Source: Sphingomonas jejuensis
Lineage (GTDB): Bacteria; Pseudomonadota; Alphaproteobacteria; Sphingomonadales; Sphingomonadaceae
Length of the DNA stretch: 64,000 nucleotides
NCBI RefSeq assembly: GCF_011927695.1
Contig: NZ_JAATJE010000001.1
Span: forward strand, 682,001 to 746,000
Reading direction: 5' to 3'
Numbering within the stretch: the stretch's first letter is position 1; each line of letters begins with the position of its first letter. The notes beneath the pieces were generated by a model, which did not search any database, was not told the origin of the DNA, and worked only from the letters and a program-made list of their open reading frames with translations. The translations under genes were made by a program, and so were the position numbers. Below, in pieces: positions 1-9,896 of the stretch.

Positions 1-1032
1 CCCGGCGACAGCGATTATGACGACATCCAGCAGGTCCGCGCCAATTCCAACCGCGCGGCGAGCCTGACCCGCCAGCTGCTCGCCTTCTCCCGCCAGCAGA
101 CGCTGCGCCCGCAGACGTTGCAGCTGCCCGACGTGATCTCCGAGGTGTTCAACCTCCTGAAGCGCCTTTTGGGCGAGACCATCGGCCTCAACGTGACGCA
201 CGGGCGCGCGCTGGGCGCGGTGCGCGCCGACCCCGGCCAGCTGGAACAGGTGATCGTCAACCTGGTGGTGAACGCGCGCGACGCGATCCAGGCCAAGGGC
301 GAGGCCGGCACGGTGACGCTGCAGACCTTTTCGCTGTCCGCCGCCGAGGTGAAGCGGATGAACAGCGACATCCTGCCGGTCGGCGATTACACCGCGATGA
401 GCGTGACGGACACGGGCACCGGCATCCCGCCCGACATCCTGTCCAAGATCTTCGAGCCGTTCTTCACCACCAAGGAAGTGGGCAAGGGCACGGGCCTGGG
501 CCTGTCCACCGTCTACGGCATCGTGAAGCAGTCGGGCGGCTTCATCTTCGCCGAGTCCGAAGTGGGCGAGGGCACGCGGTTCGTGATCTATCTGCCCGTC
601 CACAAGGCGGAGACCGCATCGGCGCCGGCGCCGCTGAAGGAAAAGGGGCGCGCCGCGGAGCTGTGGGGGTCGGGCACCATCCTGCTGGTGGAGGACGAGG
701 ACATGGTGCGCGCGGTGGCGGAGCGCGCGCTCAGCCGGCACGGATACAAGGTGCTGACCGCCGCGCACGGCGAGGAAGCGCTTGAGATCCTGGAGGACGG
801 CGCGGAGATCGACCTGTTGGTCACCGACGTGATGATGCCGACCATGGATGGCCCGACGCTGGTCCGGCACGCCCGCGAGCGGATGCCGCACCTGCCGATC
901 CTGTTCATGTCCGGCTATGCCGAGGAGCAGTTGCGCAAGTCGATCACCATCGAGCGGGTGTCGTTCCTGCCCAAACCCTTTTCGGTCCAGCAGCTGGCTG
1001 AAGCAGCGCGGGACACTTTGGCGGCGACTTAA
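1..1032 (+). CDS. cckA: Hybrid histidine kinase CckA, C-terminal part (5' end outside window)
   Basis: The window opens inside this gene; the frame is open from base 1 and encodes 343 residues. The first 40 residues are the second HisKA helix ([14 protein letters not shown]), so the phosphoacceptor His box lies just upstream of the window. The ATPase domain follows: N box [15 protein letters not shown] near residue 82, G1 DTGTGIP near 137, F box FEPFFTTK, G2 [10 protein letters not shown] receiver domain starts near residue 226 (ILLVEDED, phosphorylated Asp in TDVMMP, conserved Lys in LPKPF). This order and the QTLRP region match CckA, the membrane kinase that feeds phosphate through ChpT to CtrA and so controls cell cycle, motility and envelope genes in alphaproteobacteria. 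The N-terminal membrane and PAS part cannot be judged. Another hybrid kinase is possible but less likely. Confidence 0.85.
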   Translation, partial: PGDSDYDDIQQVRANSNRAASLTRQLLAFSRQQTLRPQTLQLPDVISEVFNLLKRLLGETIGLNVTHGRALGAVRADPGQLEQVIVNLVVNARDAIQAKGEAGTVTLQTFSLSAAEVKRMNSDILPVGDYTAMSVTDTGTGIPPDILSKIFEPFFTTKEVGKGTGLGLSTVYGIVKQSGGFIFAESEVGEGTRFVIYLPVHKAETASAPAPLKEKGRAAELWGSGTILLVEDEDMVRAVAERALSRHGYKVLTAAHGEEALEILEDGAEIDLLVTDVMMPTMDGPTLVRHARERMPHLPILFMSGYAEEQLRKSITIERVSFLPKPFSVQQLAEAARDTLAAT

Positions 1033-1072
1033 TCCTTTACAGGCCGCCCTCATTTTCTATTGCTCGCACGAA

Positions 1073-1429
1073 ATGAACAACTCACCGTCCATCCTCATCG
1101 TCGAGGACGAGCCCCTGATCAGCATGATGCTGGAGGACTTCCTTGATTCGCTCGGCTACCGCGTGGCGGGAACCGCCGACGGCGTCGGCAGCGCGCTGGA
1201 CCTCGTGTCCCGCGGCGAGTTCGACGCGGCCATCCTCGACGTGAACCTGCGCGGCGGGGAGCCGTCGTGGCCGGTCGCCGATGCGCTTGCCGACAAGGAT
1301 CTGCCCTTCGTGCTTGCGACCGGCGGCACCGGATCGGACCGGCCGTCGCGCCACGGCACCGTGCCCGTGCTCGCCAAGCCGTTCACCATGGACGGCGTGA
1401 AGGCCGCGGTTGAGGGCCTGCTCGCCTGA
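1073..1429 (+). CDS. Single-domain response regulator (CheY-like receiver)
   Basis: A 118-residue protein made only of a receiver domain. It has the acidic pair in ILIVEDEP (residues 6-13), the phosphorylatable Asp in AILDVNL near residue 54, the Thr in LATGG and the Lys in VLAKPF near residue 101. There is no output domain, so it probably acts by protein contact or as a phosphate sink. The start is the ATG at 1073; longer upstream reading gives no receiver homology and no good ribosome site. It begins 40 bases after cckA on the same strand, so cotranscription is likely, but whether CckA is its partner is unknown. Receivers of this short type are common in sphingomonads. Confidence 0.8.
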   Translation: MNNSPSILIVEDEPLISMMLEDFLDSLGYRVAGTADGVGSALDLVSRGEFDAAILDVNLRGGEPSWPVADALADKDLPFVLATGGTGSDRPSRHGTVPVLAKPFTMDGVKAAVEGLLA

Positions 1430-1441
1430 CGGCGGCACCAT

Positions 1442-1456
1442 GTTCTCTACTTGTTC
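1442..1456 (+). promoter_or_regulatory. LexA (SOS) box upstream of recA
   Basis: The sequence reads GTTC-TCTACTT-GTTC, an exact match to the alphaproteobacterial LexA consensus GTTC-N7-GTTC. It lies 75 bases before the recA start and 12 bases after the receiver gene, so recA has its own damage-inducible promoter. Confidence 0.9.
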
Positions 1457-1531
1457 CGCCGGAACAGATGATGTACGGTCGCTTCCTGTTTGAACGGGGT
1501 TTCGCCCCGGTCTAGGAGGAGGGACGCGAGC

Positions 1532-2614
<1,083 letters not shown>

Positions 2615-2620
2615 TCGATC

Positions 2621-2660
2621 GCAGCCGGGGCCGGATCGCGTGCGATCCGGCCCCGGCTGC
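2621..2660 (+). terminator. Perfect 19-bp inverted repeat after recA
   Basis: GCAGCCGGGGCCGGATCGC (2621-2639) is repeated as its exact reverse complement at 2642-2660 with only GT between. It starts six bases after the recA stop. No T run follows, so it is either a hairpin terminator of the type common in GC-rich genomes or an mRNA 3'-end stabiliser. Confidence 0.75.
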
Positions 2661-2706
2661 CAACCGGTGACGGCTGCGGCCGACCACCCCCAAGCGGAGC
2701 GCCCCG

Positions 2707-3336
2707 ATGAGCCTGATCGTCCACCATCTGAACGACAGCCGCTCGCAGCGCATCCTGTGGATGCTCGAGGAACTCGAGCTCCCTTATGAGATCCGGCGCT
2801 ATGCGCGCACCGCCTCCATGCTGGCGCCCGAGGCGCTGCGGCAGGTGCATCCGCTCGGCAAGTCGCCGGTGCTGGAGGACGACGGCCGCACGATCATCGA
2901 ATCGGGTGCGATCGTCGACTATCTGGTCGAAAAGACCGGCCGGCTCGGTCCGCCGCCGCATCGTGACGCCGCGCTTCGTTACCGCCAGTTCCTCCATTAT
3001 GCGGAAGGCTCGTTGATGCCGCCGCTGTTCCTGTCGCTGGTGGTCAAGAAGATGGGGCTGCTCGGCCGTCCCGTCCGGCCGACGGTGACGCGGATGATCG
3101 ACACGCATCTCGACTGGCTGGAAACCGAGATCGCCGGGCGCGAATGGTTTGCCGGCGACCGGCTGTCGGGTGCGGATGTGATGATGAGCTTCCCGCTGGA
3201 GGCGGCGCAATCGCGCGCCGGGCTCAACGACCGCAATCATCCCAACCTGGCCGCGTGGCTGGCACGTATCCATGCGCGGCCGGCCTATGCCCGGGCGCTG
3301 GAAAAAGGCGGCCCCTACCGCTTCGCGCGGGACTGA
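2707..3336 (+). CDS. Glutathione S-transferase
   Basis: A 209-residue soluble GST. The N-terminal thioredoxin fold (residues 1-80) opens with LIVHHLNDSRSQRILWMLEE, where a Ser in the SRSQR segment occupies the catalytic region. It includes the cis-Pro strand GKSPVLEDDGRTIIESGAI that binds the glutathione gamma-glutamyl group. The all-helical C-terminal domain runs from about residue 90 and includes FAGDRLSGADVMMSFPLE, the typical N-capping box of GSTs. Length is normal. It stands between recA and the Mfd-like gene and is probably transcribed alone. The last 60 bases of the gene plus the stop are copied again just downstream (see the repeat at 3271-3413). The substrate cannot be predicted. Confidence 0.9.
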   Translation: MSLIVHHLNDSRSQRILWMLEELELPYEIRRYARTASMLAPEALRQVHPLGKSPVLEDDGRTIIESGAIVDYLVEKTGRLGPPPHRDAALRYRQFLHYAEGSLMPPLFLSLVVKKMGLLGRPVRPTVTRMIDTHLDWLETEIAGREWFAGDRLSGADVMMSFPLEAAQSRAGLNDRNHPNLAAWLARIHARPAYARALEKGGPYRFARD

Positions 3337-3413
3337 CCGCTCCCATGCGCGGCCTGCCTATGCCCGGGCGCTGGGAAAGGGCGGCCCCTGCCGCTTCGCG
3401 CGGGGCTGACCGC
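3271..3413 (+). repeat. Tandem duplication of the 3' end of the GST gene
   Basis: Bases 3271-3340 (the last 22 codons of the GST, its stop and four bases) recur at 3344-3413, a period of 73 bases, with about five mismatches in 70. The second copy lies wholly after the stop codon and is not translated as part of the GST. The mismatches show that it is not a recent event or that it is drifting. Confidence 0.9.
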
Positions 3414-3421
3414 GCCGATCC

Positions 3422-3444
3422 GGCTCCGCCCGGACGGCGGAGCC
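3422..3444 (+). terminator. Hairpin terminator after GST
   Basis: GGCTCCGCC (3422-3430), a CGGAC loop, then GGCGGAGCC (3436-3444): a perfect 9-bp stem followed by ATTGCTTT. It lies between the duplicated GST tail and the next gene. Confidence 0.65.
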
Positions 3445-3528
3445 ATTGCTTTGGATCAATCGGCAGGAACAGCCGCCCCCCGCCACTGTTCTAGCTCCAC
3501 CGGCCGACAAGCGGCCTTTGGAGCCGCG

Positions 3529-6500
3529 ATGCTGAAGAAGACGACCGATGCCGCCCTGCGCGCGGCCGATGCGACGGTGCCGGTGGCGGTCGCCGCCGCC
3601 CAGCTGGTGGACAGTTCAACCAGCCGCATCCTTCTGGCGGCCGACGAGCAGCGGGCAGGCGCCATCGCCGCCATCGCCGCCGCCATGGCGCCGAATGCGG
3701 TCGTGATCCATCTTGCCGCCAGCGACGCGCTGCCGGGCGACTCAGCGCCGCCATCCCCCGCCAATGTCGGCCAGCGCGTCGCGGCGATGCGCAGGTTGCG
3801 GATGGCTGCGACGGACAAGGGCGCGGCGACCGTGCTGCTCGTCACCTCCGCCGAGGCAGGCGCGCTGCGCGTGCCAGCGCCCGAGGCGTTCGACCGGGCG
3901 CCGCCCTGCATCCGCACCGGCGACACGATCGATCTGGAGGCGTTCGCGGACACGGCGATCGAGCTCGGCTATATCGTCGACGATCGCATCGACGAGCCGG
4001 GCGAGGTGGCGGTGCGCGGGGCGGTGGTCGACATCTTCCCCGCCGATCGCGATGCGCCGGTCCGCATCGAAGCGGCGGACGGCGTGGTGGCATCGATCCG
4101 CCACTATGATCCGGTGACGCAGCTGGGCACCGACGAGGTGGCCGAGGTGGCGATCGGCCGCGCGACGGAGCCGCCCCTGGGCGACGGCGTGTCGCTCCTG
4201 GACCATGTACCCGGCGCGGGGCTGCTGATCGACGGCGATGCCGAGGCGCGACGCGACCGCTTCCTTGCGCTGGCCGGCGACGGCGGGCGCCGACGCCGCG
4301 CCGCGCGCGAGCTGGTCGACCGCGCGGCGTGGGAGAAAGCAAAGGCGGGACGCGACGCCGTGGCGATCGAGGGTGAGGCCGGCGACCCGCCGCCGCGCTT
4401 CGTCGAGCACCGCGATCCGCTGCGCGCCTTCAAGCGCTTCGCCAAGGCGGCGCTGGATGACGGCGCGCTGCTGATCGTGGGGTCGGCGCGCGACATCCGG
4501 TTCCTGGCGCCGCGGCTGGGGCTCGACCTCCAGCCGGTCGCGTCGTTCGGCGACGCGCTGACGGCCAAGCAGGGCCGCGCCATGACGCTCGTGGCTCCGG
4601 TGGAGCGCGGGTTCGTGGTCGGTGGCCTGACGGTGGTGGCGGCCAGCGACCTGCTGGGAAGCCGCGCTCTCGTCACCGAGGCGCAGACATCGGTCGTCGA
4701 TGCCGCGTTTGGCCGCGCGGGCGAGCTCCACCCCGGCGACGTGGTGGTGCACGAGGAGTTCGGCATCGGCGTGGTGCAGGGCCTGGAACCCGCACCCGGT
4801 GGCGAGGGCGACTGCATCATGCTCGAATATGCGCGTGATGCACGGCGGCTGGTGCCGGTTGCGGACGCCGGCCGCATCTGGCGTTATGGCGCGGACCGGG
4901 ATGCGGTCACGCTCGACGCGCTGGACGGGGGAAGCTGGCAGAAGCGCCGGGTCGAGATCGATGCCGCGATCGCCGAAAGCGCACGCGCGCTGTCCGAGCT
5001 GGCGGCCGAGCGCGACACGCGCCGGACCGACCCCATCGTGCCCGACACCGCTGATTACGAGAAGTTCAGCGCGGGCTTCCCCTTTGCCGAGACGCCCGAC
5101 CAGGCCCGCGCGATCGCCGCGGTGAGGAGCGACATGGCGAGCGGCCGGCCGATGGACCGGCTGGTCGTCGGCGACGTCGGCTATGGCAAGACGGAGGTCG
5201 CGATGCGCGCGGCCGCACTGGCGGCACTGGCGGGGCGCCAGGTGGCGGTGGTCGCGCCGACCACCGTGCTCGTCCGGCAGCATCTGGATGCCTTTGCCGC
5301 CCGCTTCCGGGAGAGCGGCATCGCGGTTGCCGGCCTGTCGCGCCTGTCGACCCCTGCCGAACGCAAGCGGGTGAAGGCGGGGCTGGCCGATGGATCGATC
5401 CGCGTCGTGGTCGGCACCGGCGCGATCGGCGGCAAGGGCGTGACCTTTGCGGACCTGGCGCTTGTCGTGATCGACGAGGAGCAGCGTTTCGGCGCGAAGG
5501 ACAAGGCCACCCTGCGGGCGCTGGGTGCCGGCCATGTCCTGACGCTGAGCGCGACGCCCATTCCACGCACGCTGCAGTCGGCGCTGATCGGCCTTCAGTC
5601 CATTTCCGTCATCGCGACGCCGCCGGCGCGGCGGCAGCCGATCCGCACAACCGTCGCCGCCTTCGACGACGAGCAGGTGAGAAAGGCGCTGCTGCGCGAA
5701 CATGCGCGCGGCGGCCAGAGCTTCGTCGTGGTGCCACGGATCGAGGACATCGATCCGCTGGCGACCAAGCTGGCGCGGCTGGTGCCCGACCTGTCGGTGG
5801 TCGTGGCTCACGGCAAGATGCCGGTCGACGCGCTGGACAGCGCGATGGTCGATTTCGCGGCGGGCGACGGCGACATTCTGCTGGCGACCAACATCATCGA
5901 GGCCGGGCTGGACGTGCCGCGCGCCAACACGATGATCGTCCACCGTGCCGACCGCTTCGGCCTGTCGCAGCTGCACCAGCTGCGCGGGCGGGTCGGCCGC
6001 GGCGGCCGGCGCGGGCAGATCATGCTGCTGACGGAAGGCGACGCGACCATCGGTGAGGCGACGCTGAAGCGGCTGCGCACGCTGCAGGCGTTCGACCGGC
6101 TGGGCGCCGGCTTTGCGATCAGCGCCCGCGACCTGGACCTGCGCGGAGCGGGCGATCTGATCGGCGATGCGCAGGCCGGGCACATGAAGCTGATCGGCGT
6201 CGACCTCTACCAGCATCTGCTGGGCCATGCGCTGCGGGTCGCGCGGGGGGAGGCGGAGGACCGCTGGTGGCCGACGCTGAACCTTCAGGCGGCGGGGCGC
6301 CTGCCGGAAAGCTGGGTGCCCGAGCCCGACCTGCGGCTGTCGCTCTACGGACGCCTGTCGCGCCTGGAGGAGCCGAGCGACGTGGACGCGTTCGAGGCGG
6401 AGCTGGAGGATCGCTTCGGCCCGATCCCGCCCGAGGCGGCACGTCTGCTCCGCACCGCGCGCATCGCCGCGCTGGCCGAGATCGCCGGGGTTCGGCAGGT

Positions 6501-6672
6501 CGATGCGGGACCCGGTGCCATCGCGGTGACGCCGGTGGACCGGCGGGCCGAGCCCCCCGCGCCGTTCGCGGAAGAAAAGGGCCGCTGGCTGGTGCGTGAG
6601 CGGATCGAGGATCCGGACGCGCGGGCGGAGCGGGTGATGGAACTGCTGGAGGCGCTGGCCGCCGGCGATTGA
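3529..6672 (+). CDS. Mfd-like transcription-repair coupling translocase (short, divergent)
   Basis: A 1047-residue SF2 helicase-type protein with the order of Mfd. It has a degenerate UvrB-like N-terminus with an AVRGAVVDIFPADR segment near residue 165. A CarD-type RNA-polymerase-interaction domain follows (HPGDVVVHEEFGIGVVQG, near 400). The two translocase lobes carry motif I GDVGYGKTE near 548, motif II DEEQ near 650, motif III SATPIPRT and motif VI QLRGRVGRGG near 817. A C-terminal TRCF domain starts near 930. Canonical Mfd is about 1150 residues and has DEEH in motif II, so this protein is about 100 residues short, mainly in the N-terminal UvrA-binding half. It may be the sole Mfd or a second paralogue. 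The start at 3529 is chosen over an upstream in-frame ATG (3451) that would run through the GST terminator region. Confidence 0.75.
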   Translation: MLKKTTDAALRAADATVPVAVAAAQLVDSSTSRILLAADEQRAGAIAAIAAAMAPNAVVIHLAASDALPGDSAPPSPANVGQRVAAMRRLRMAATDKGAATVLLVTSAEAGALRVPAPEAFDRAPPCIRTGDTIDLEAFADTAIELGYIVDDRIDEPGEVAVRGAVVDIFPADRDAPVRIEAADGVVASIRHYDPVTQLGTDEVAEVAIGRATEPPLGDGVSLLDHVPGAGLLIDGDAEARRDRFLALAGDGGRRRRAARELVDRAAWEKAKAGRDAVAIEGEAGDPPPRFVEHRDPLRAFKRFAKAALDDGALLIVGSARDIRFLAPRLGLDLQPVASFGDALTAKQGRAMTLVAPVERGFVVGGLTVVAASDLLGSRALVTEAQTSVVDAAFGRAGELHPGDVVVHEEFGIGVVQGLEPAPGGEGDCIMLEYARDARRLVPVADAGRIWRYGADRDAVTLDALDGGSWQKRRVEIDAAIAESARALSELAAERDTRRTDPIVPDTADYEKFSAGFPFAETPDQARAIAAVRSDMASGRPMDRLVVGDVGYGKTEVAMRAAALAALAGRQVAVVAPTTVLVRQHLDAFAARFRESGIAVAGLSRLSTPAERKRVKAGLADGSIRVVVGTGAIGGKGVTFADLALVVIDEEQRFGAKDKATLRALGAGHVLTLSATPIPRTLQSALIGLQSISVIATPPARRQPIRTTVAAFDDEQVRKALLREHARGGQSFVVVPRIEDIDPLATKLARLVPDLSVVVAHGKMPVDALDSAMVDFAAGDGDILLATNIIEAGLDVPRANTMIVHRADRFGLSQLHQLRGRVGRGGRRGQIMLLTEGDATIGEATLKRLRTLQAFDRLGAGFAISARDLDLRGAGDLIGDAQAGHMKLIGVDLYQHLLGHALRVARGEAEDRWWPTLNLQAAGRLPESWVPEPDLRLSLYGRLSRLEEPSDVDAFEAELEDRFGPIPPEAARLLRTARIAALAEIAGVRQVDAGPGAIAVTPVDRRAEPPAPFAEEKGRWLVRERIEDPDARAERVMELLEALAAGD

Positions 6673-6715
6673 GCCGGATGCTTGCGCGGGAAAGCGCGTG
6701 GTCTAGAGCAAGATC

Positions 6716-8821
6716 ATGACGTTAACCTTCCGGCCGGCCCTGATCCTCGCACTTCTGGCCGCGGCCGCCCTGCCGATCCCGGCAACGGCGCAGTCCGCCT
6801 TCTTCGACCTTGCCGGGCCGGACATGGAGGCGAGCGTCACGCGCGGGGATGACACGCTTCGGCTGGCGCAGGTGCCCGCGCTTCAGGAAGGCGACCGCAT
6901 CCGCGTGAAGCCGCTGCTGCCGCCCGACCAGTCGGAACGGTATCTGCTGGTGGTCGCGTTCCTGCGCGGCGTGACGAACCCGCCGCCCGAGAGCTGGTTT
7001 CACCGCGCGCGTACCTGGCGGCGCGGCGAGGATGCCATCGAGGTGGAGGTGCCCGAAGGCGCGCAACAGGCGATCGTCTTTCTGGCGCCGAACACGGGCG
7101 GCGGGTTCGACGCGATCCGCGACGCCGTGCGCGGACGGCCGGGCATCTTCGTGCGGGCGGCACGCGACCTTGGGCAAGCGTCGATCGACCGCACCCGGCT
7201 GGATGCGTTCGTCGCCGGCGTGCAGCGGGTGGGCGAGACCGCACCCGACCGGATCCAGGCGGCGTCCACCACGCTGGCCCGCAGCCTTGCCGTGCAGCTG
7301 GATGCGGAGTGCCTGCGGCGCCAGCCGCGAAGCCAGGCAGCCTGCCTGACGCAGAGCCGCGATTCCATCGTGCTTTACAACTCGCGGGGGACGTCGCTCG
7401 CCGAAACGCTGACCGGGGCGCCCGCGGACCTCGCCTATCGCGTCAGCACGACTCCAGCCGGCGGCGCGGGCGCGTACAGCCCTTATATCAGCGTCGTGCG
7501 CGACATCGGCCGGCTGCTGGGGGCGTTCCAGTCCGCCGACTACCAGTATATCCCGGCGCTGGCGGTGCCTAGCGCCACCGGATCGGGATTGTTGCTGAAC
7601 ACCGCGCCGTCGTTCGAGGCGCCGCAATCCGTGCTGGTGGCGGCGTTGCCGCCGGTCGGCACCGCGAGCCTTGCCGCGCCGCGGCTGGCATCGCCGCCGG
7701 GCGCGCTGTGCGCCGCCGACCCCCGGCTGATGATCCCGGTCGAGGATGCGCCGCTCCTGTTCTCGACGCCCTTGGCGCGCCAGCTGCGGCTGCGGGTGGC
7801 CGGAACGGAGGTGCCGCTGGTGGCGGACGCGCTGCGCGGCGGGCTGGTGCCGGCACCGGGCGCGCAGGTGCCGGCGGTGGAGGGCCAGGTCGAGGCCGAG
7901 TTGCGCGGCGCGTGGGGGTTCGAGCCGATGGCGCCGGTGCCGGTCATGCTGGCCGGCGGCGACGGCGGCGCATGGCGCCTGACCGCGCAACGCCGGCCGG
8001 AGCGGGGTGGCGATGTGTCGGCCGAGATGCAGGGCGGCAACCTGGCCTGCGTGGCGGCAGTGGCGGTGCAATCCGCTGATGGGACGGAGCGGGCGGTTCC
8101 GTTCACGATGTCCGGAGAGCGGCTGACCGCGACCGTGCCCGGGAGCGCGGTGGCCGGAGCATCCGCCATCCTGATCCGCCAGCACGGGCGTGCCGCGCCT
8201 GCATCGGTGCCGTTTGGCGGCGCGGTGCGCGACCGGCCGCAGATCGCGCTGCTCGCCAAGACGGTGACCGTGCCGGCCCGACCGGTGGGCATCAGGCTGA
8301 TCGGCGATGACGCGGTGCCGGCGGGCGGGCGGCTGACCTTTTCCGCGACCGTGCCGGAGGGCGCGAGCCTGCAGCCGGACGACAGCCTCGAGCTTCGCAG
8401 CGCCAGCGGGGGCGCGGCGCGGCTGTCGGCGGGCGAGGGCTATCGCCTCCAGGACCGCCGGGTCGCCGTCGCATCTGTAGAGCCCAGCGCGGTGCTGGGC
8501 GCGTCGGCGTTCGGGCTGCTCGAGTTCAGGCTGGTGCGGGGCGACGCGACGAGCGCGTGGCAGCCGCTCGGCACGCTGGTGCGCCTGCCGGTGATCAGCG
8601 CGGCGACCTGCGCGCGTGGAGGGCCGTGCCGCATCAGCGGATCGGACCTGTTCCTGATCGACGCGGTGGCGACCGACCCCGGCTTCATCCACGCCGTGCC
8701 GGTGCCATCCGGCTTCACGCAGCCGAGCATCGCCATTCCGGTCGAGACGGTGCCGGAGCGGCTGCACCTGCGGCTGCGCGACCTTCCGGACGGCGCGGCG
8801 GTGATCGACCTGCCGTCCTGA
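6716..8821 (+). CDS. Exported protein of unknown function (701 aa)
   Basis: I do not recognise a family. The protein starts with a clear Sec signal peptide (hydrophobic core LILALLAAAALPIPA, probable cut after TAQ, residue 26), so it is periplasmic or outer-membrane. After the signal there are several short beta-rich segments, a stretch of sensor-like loops and pairs of Cys (for example ATCARGGPC near residue 640) that could form disulfides. There are no membrane helices after the signal peptide, and no enzyme motif is visible. It begins 43 bases after the Mfd-like gene and ends 24 bases before a convergent gene. Large exported proteins of this style are frequent in sphingomonads. Confidence 0.7.
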   Translation: MTLTFRPALILALLAAAALPIPATAQSAFFDLAGPDMEASVTRGDDTLRLAQVPALQEGDRIRVKPLLPPDQSERYLLVVAFLRGVTNPPPESWFHRARTWRRGEDAIEVEVPEGAQQAIVFLAPNTGGGFDAIRDAVRGRPGIFVRAARDLGQASIDRTRLDAFVAGVQRVGETAPDRIQAASTTLARSLAVQLDAECLRRQPRSQAACLTQSRDSIVLYNSRGTSLAETLTGAPADLAYRVSTTPAGGAGAYSPYISVVRDIGRLLGAFQSADYQYIPALAVPSATGSGLLLNTAPSFEAPQSVLVAALPPVGTASLAAPRLASPPGALCAADPRLMIPVEDAPLLFSTPLARQLRLRVAGTEVPLVADALRGGLVPAPGAQVPAVEGQVEAELRGAWGFEPMAPVPVMLAGGDGGAWRLTAQRRPERGGDVSAEMQGGNLACVAAVAVQSADGTERAVPFTMSGERLTATVPGSAVAGASAILIRQHGRAAPASVPFGGAVRDRPQIALLAKTVTVPARPVGIRLIGDDAVPAGGRLTFSATVPEGASLQPDDSLELRSASGGAARLSAGEGYRLQDRRVAVASVEPSAVLGASAFGLLEFRLVRGDATSAWQPLGTLVRLPVISAATCARGGPCRISGSDLFLIDAVATDPGFIHAVPVPSGFTQPSIAIPVETVPERLHLRLRDLPDGAAVIDLPS

Positions 8822-8845
8822 GAGCGGCCGGCAAACGCGCGGACG

Positions 8846-9721
8846 TCAGCGCGGCTGGAGGTCGTAGTCAATCCGGATGCGGACCCATTCGCCGACCTTG
8901 AGTTCGCCGCCGACCTGCGGCGGGCGGACGCGAAACTGCCACGCCGCGGCGAGCACCGCGCGCGCGATGTTCGACCCGCGCGGCGATTCGTCGAGCGCGA
9001 CGCAATCCTCCACGCGGAACTGCGCCACCGTCCGGCAGGCGATCAGCCCCCAGCCGGGGCCGCTGGCGGTGGACAGGTAGCCGCGCAGCTCATCGGGATA
9101 GGGGCGCCGGTACCAGGCCGCGGCATAGAGCGGCTCGCCACCGGGCGCCGTGCCCACCCGTTCACTGTCGCCCGACAGGTTCGCGCCGGCGCCGGTATCC
9201 ACCGGGCCAAAGACGGGACGGCTGCGGCCGGGTGAGGACGCAGTTGGCGGGCGTTGACGCGGCGCGATGTTCGCCGCCGCCATCTGGTCGCGGGTCATCG
9301 GGATCCAGGACGGGATCGCGGGCGGCGCGGTGACGGCCGGTTCAGGCTGGGCCGGGGGCTCCACCGGCTCGGCAGGATCGGCCTGCGGCGGTGGACGATC
9401 GCTCTGCGGCTCGGCGGCGGCTTCGGGCTCGGCCGCAGCCTCGGGCTCCTGCGCGGCCGGGGGTGTGTCGGGGCTGATGCCGAAGACGGCGATCTTCTTC
9501 GGCTCTTCCTGCGGTGTCCACGGCGCCATGGTGAACAGCAGCAGGACGATCCCGGCCTCGAGCGCGACCGCGAGCAGGAAGCCGGCGGATCGCTCACCAA
9601 AGCGGTCGCGCAGGCGCCGGAGGCGCGTCGGCTCGGACAGGGCAGTCGGCTCGAGCAACGGACCTCGATTTCGGCGGGCGGGTGGCGACACCGTCCTGCC
9701 GCGCGTTTGCGTCCAAATCAT
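8846..9721 (-). CDS. TonB-like membrane-anchored protein
   Basis: A 291-residue protein with one N-terminal membrane helix (GFLLAVALEAGIVLLLF, about residues 47-63). A Pro/Glu/Ala-rich spacer covers about residues 70-140. The folded C-terminal domain (about 180-291) ends in the segment AWQFRVRPP followed by WVRIRIDYDL, which resembles the last strands of TonB C-terminal domains. The architecture suggests an energy-transducer-like or periplasm-spanning protein, but it is not clearly a functional TonB and no exbB/exbD neighbours are present. The ATG at 9721 has no good ribosome site; a GTG at 9691 preceded by GGCAGGA is a plausible alternative start. tRNA-Lys lies just upstream on the same strand. 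Confidence 0.6.
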   Translation of the reverse strand: MIWTQTRGRTVSPPARRNRGPLLEPTALSEPTRLRRLRDRFGERSAGFLLAVALEAGIVLLLFTMAPWTPQEEPKKIAVFGISPDTPPAAQEPEAAAEPEAAAEPQSDRPPPQADPAEPVEPPAQPEPAVTAPPAIPSWIPMTRDQMAAANIAPRQRPPTASSPGRSRPVFGPVDTGAGANLSGDSERVGTAPGGEPLYAAAWYRRPYPDELRGYLSTASGPGWGLIACRTVAQFRVEDCVALDESPRGSNIARAVLAAAWQFRVRPPQVGGELKVGEWVRIRIDYDLQPR

Positions 9722-9764
9722 GGAGGACCGCAGGGGCCGGGCGCAAGCGACGATGGGAGGGGAG

Positions 9765-9840
<76 letters not shown>

Positions 9841-9896
9841 ACTGAGGGGGCGCATTTGGGGGAGGGGCAGCGCCACGTCAAGCAGGTTTTCGCGCC

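Noticed and set aside
3344-3413. Idea that the duplicated GST tail reflects a frameshift or a second gene
   Set aside because: The GST reading frame is complete and of normal length, and the copy has no start or frame of its own.
3742-6228. Reverse-strand open frame of 828 codons
   Set aside because: It is antisense to the Mfd-like gene with no recognisable motif; the forward frame has complete helicase motifs.
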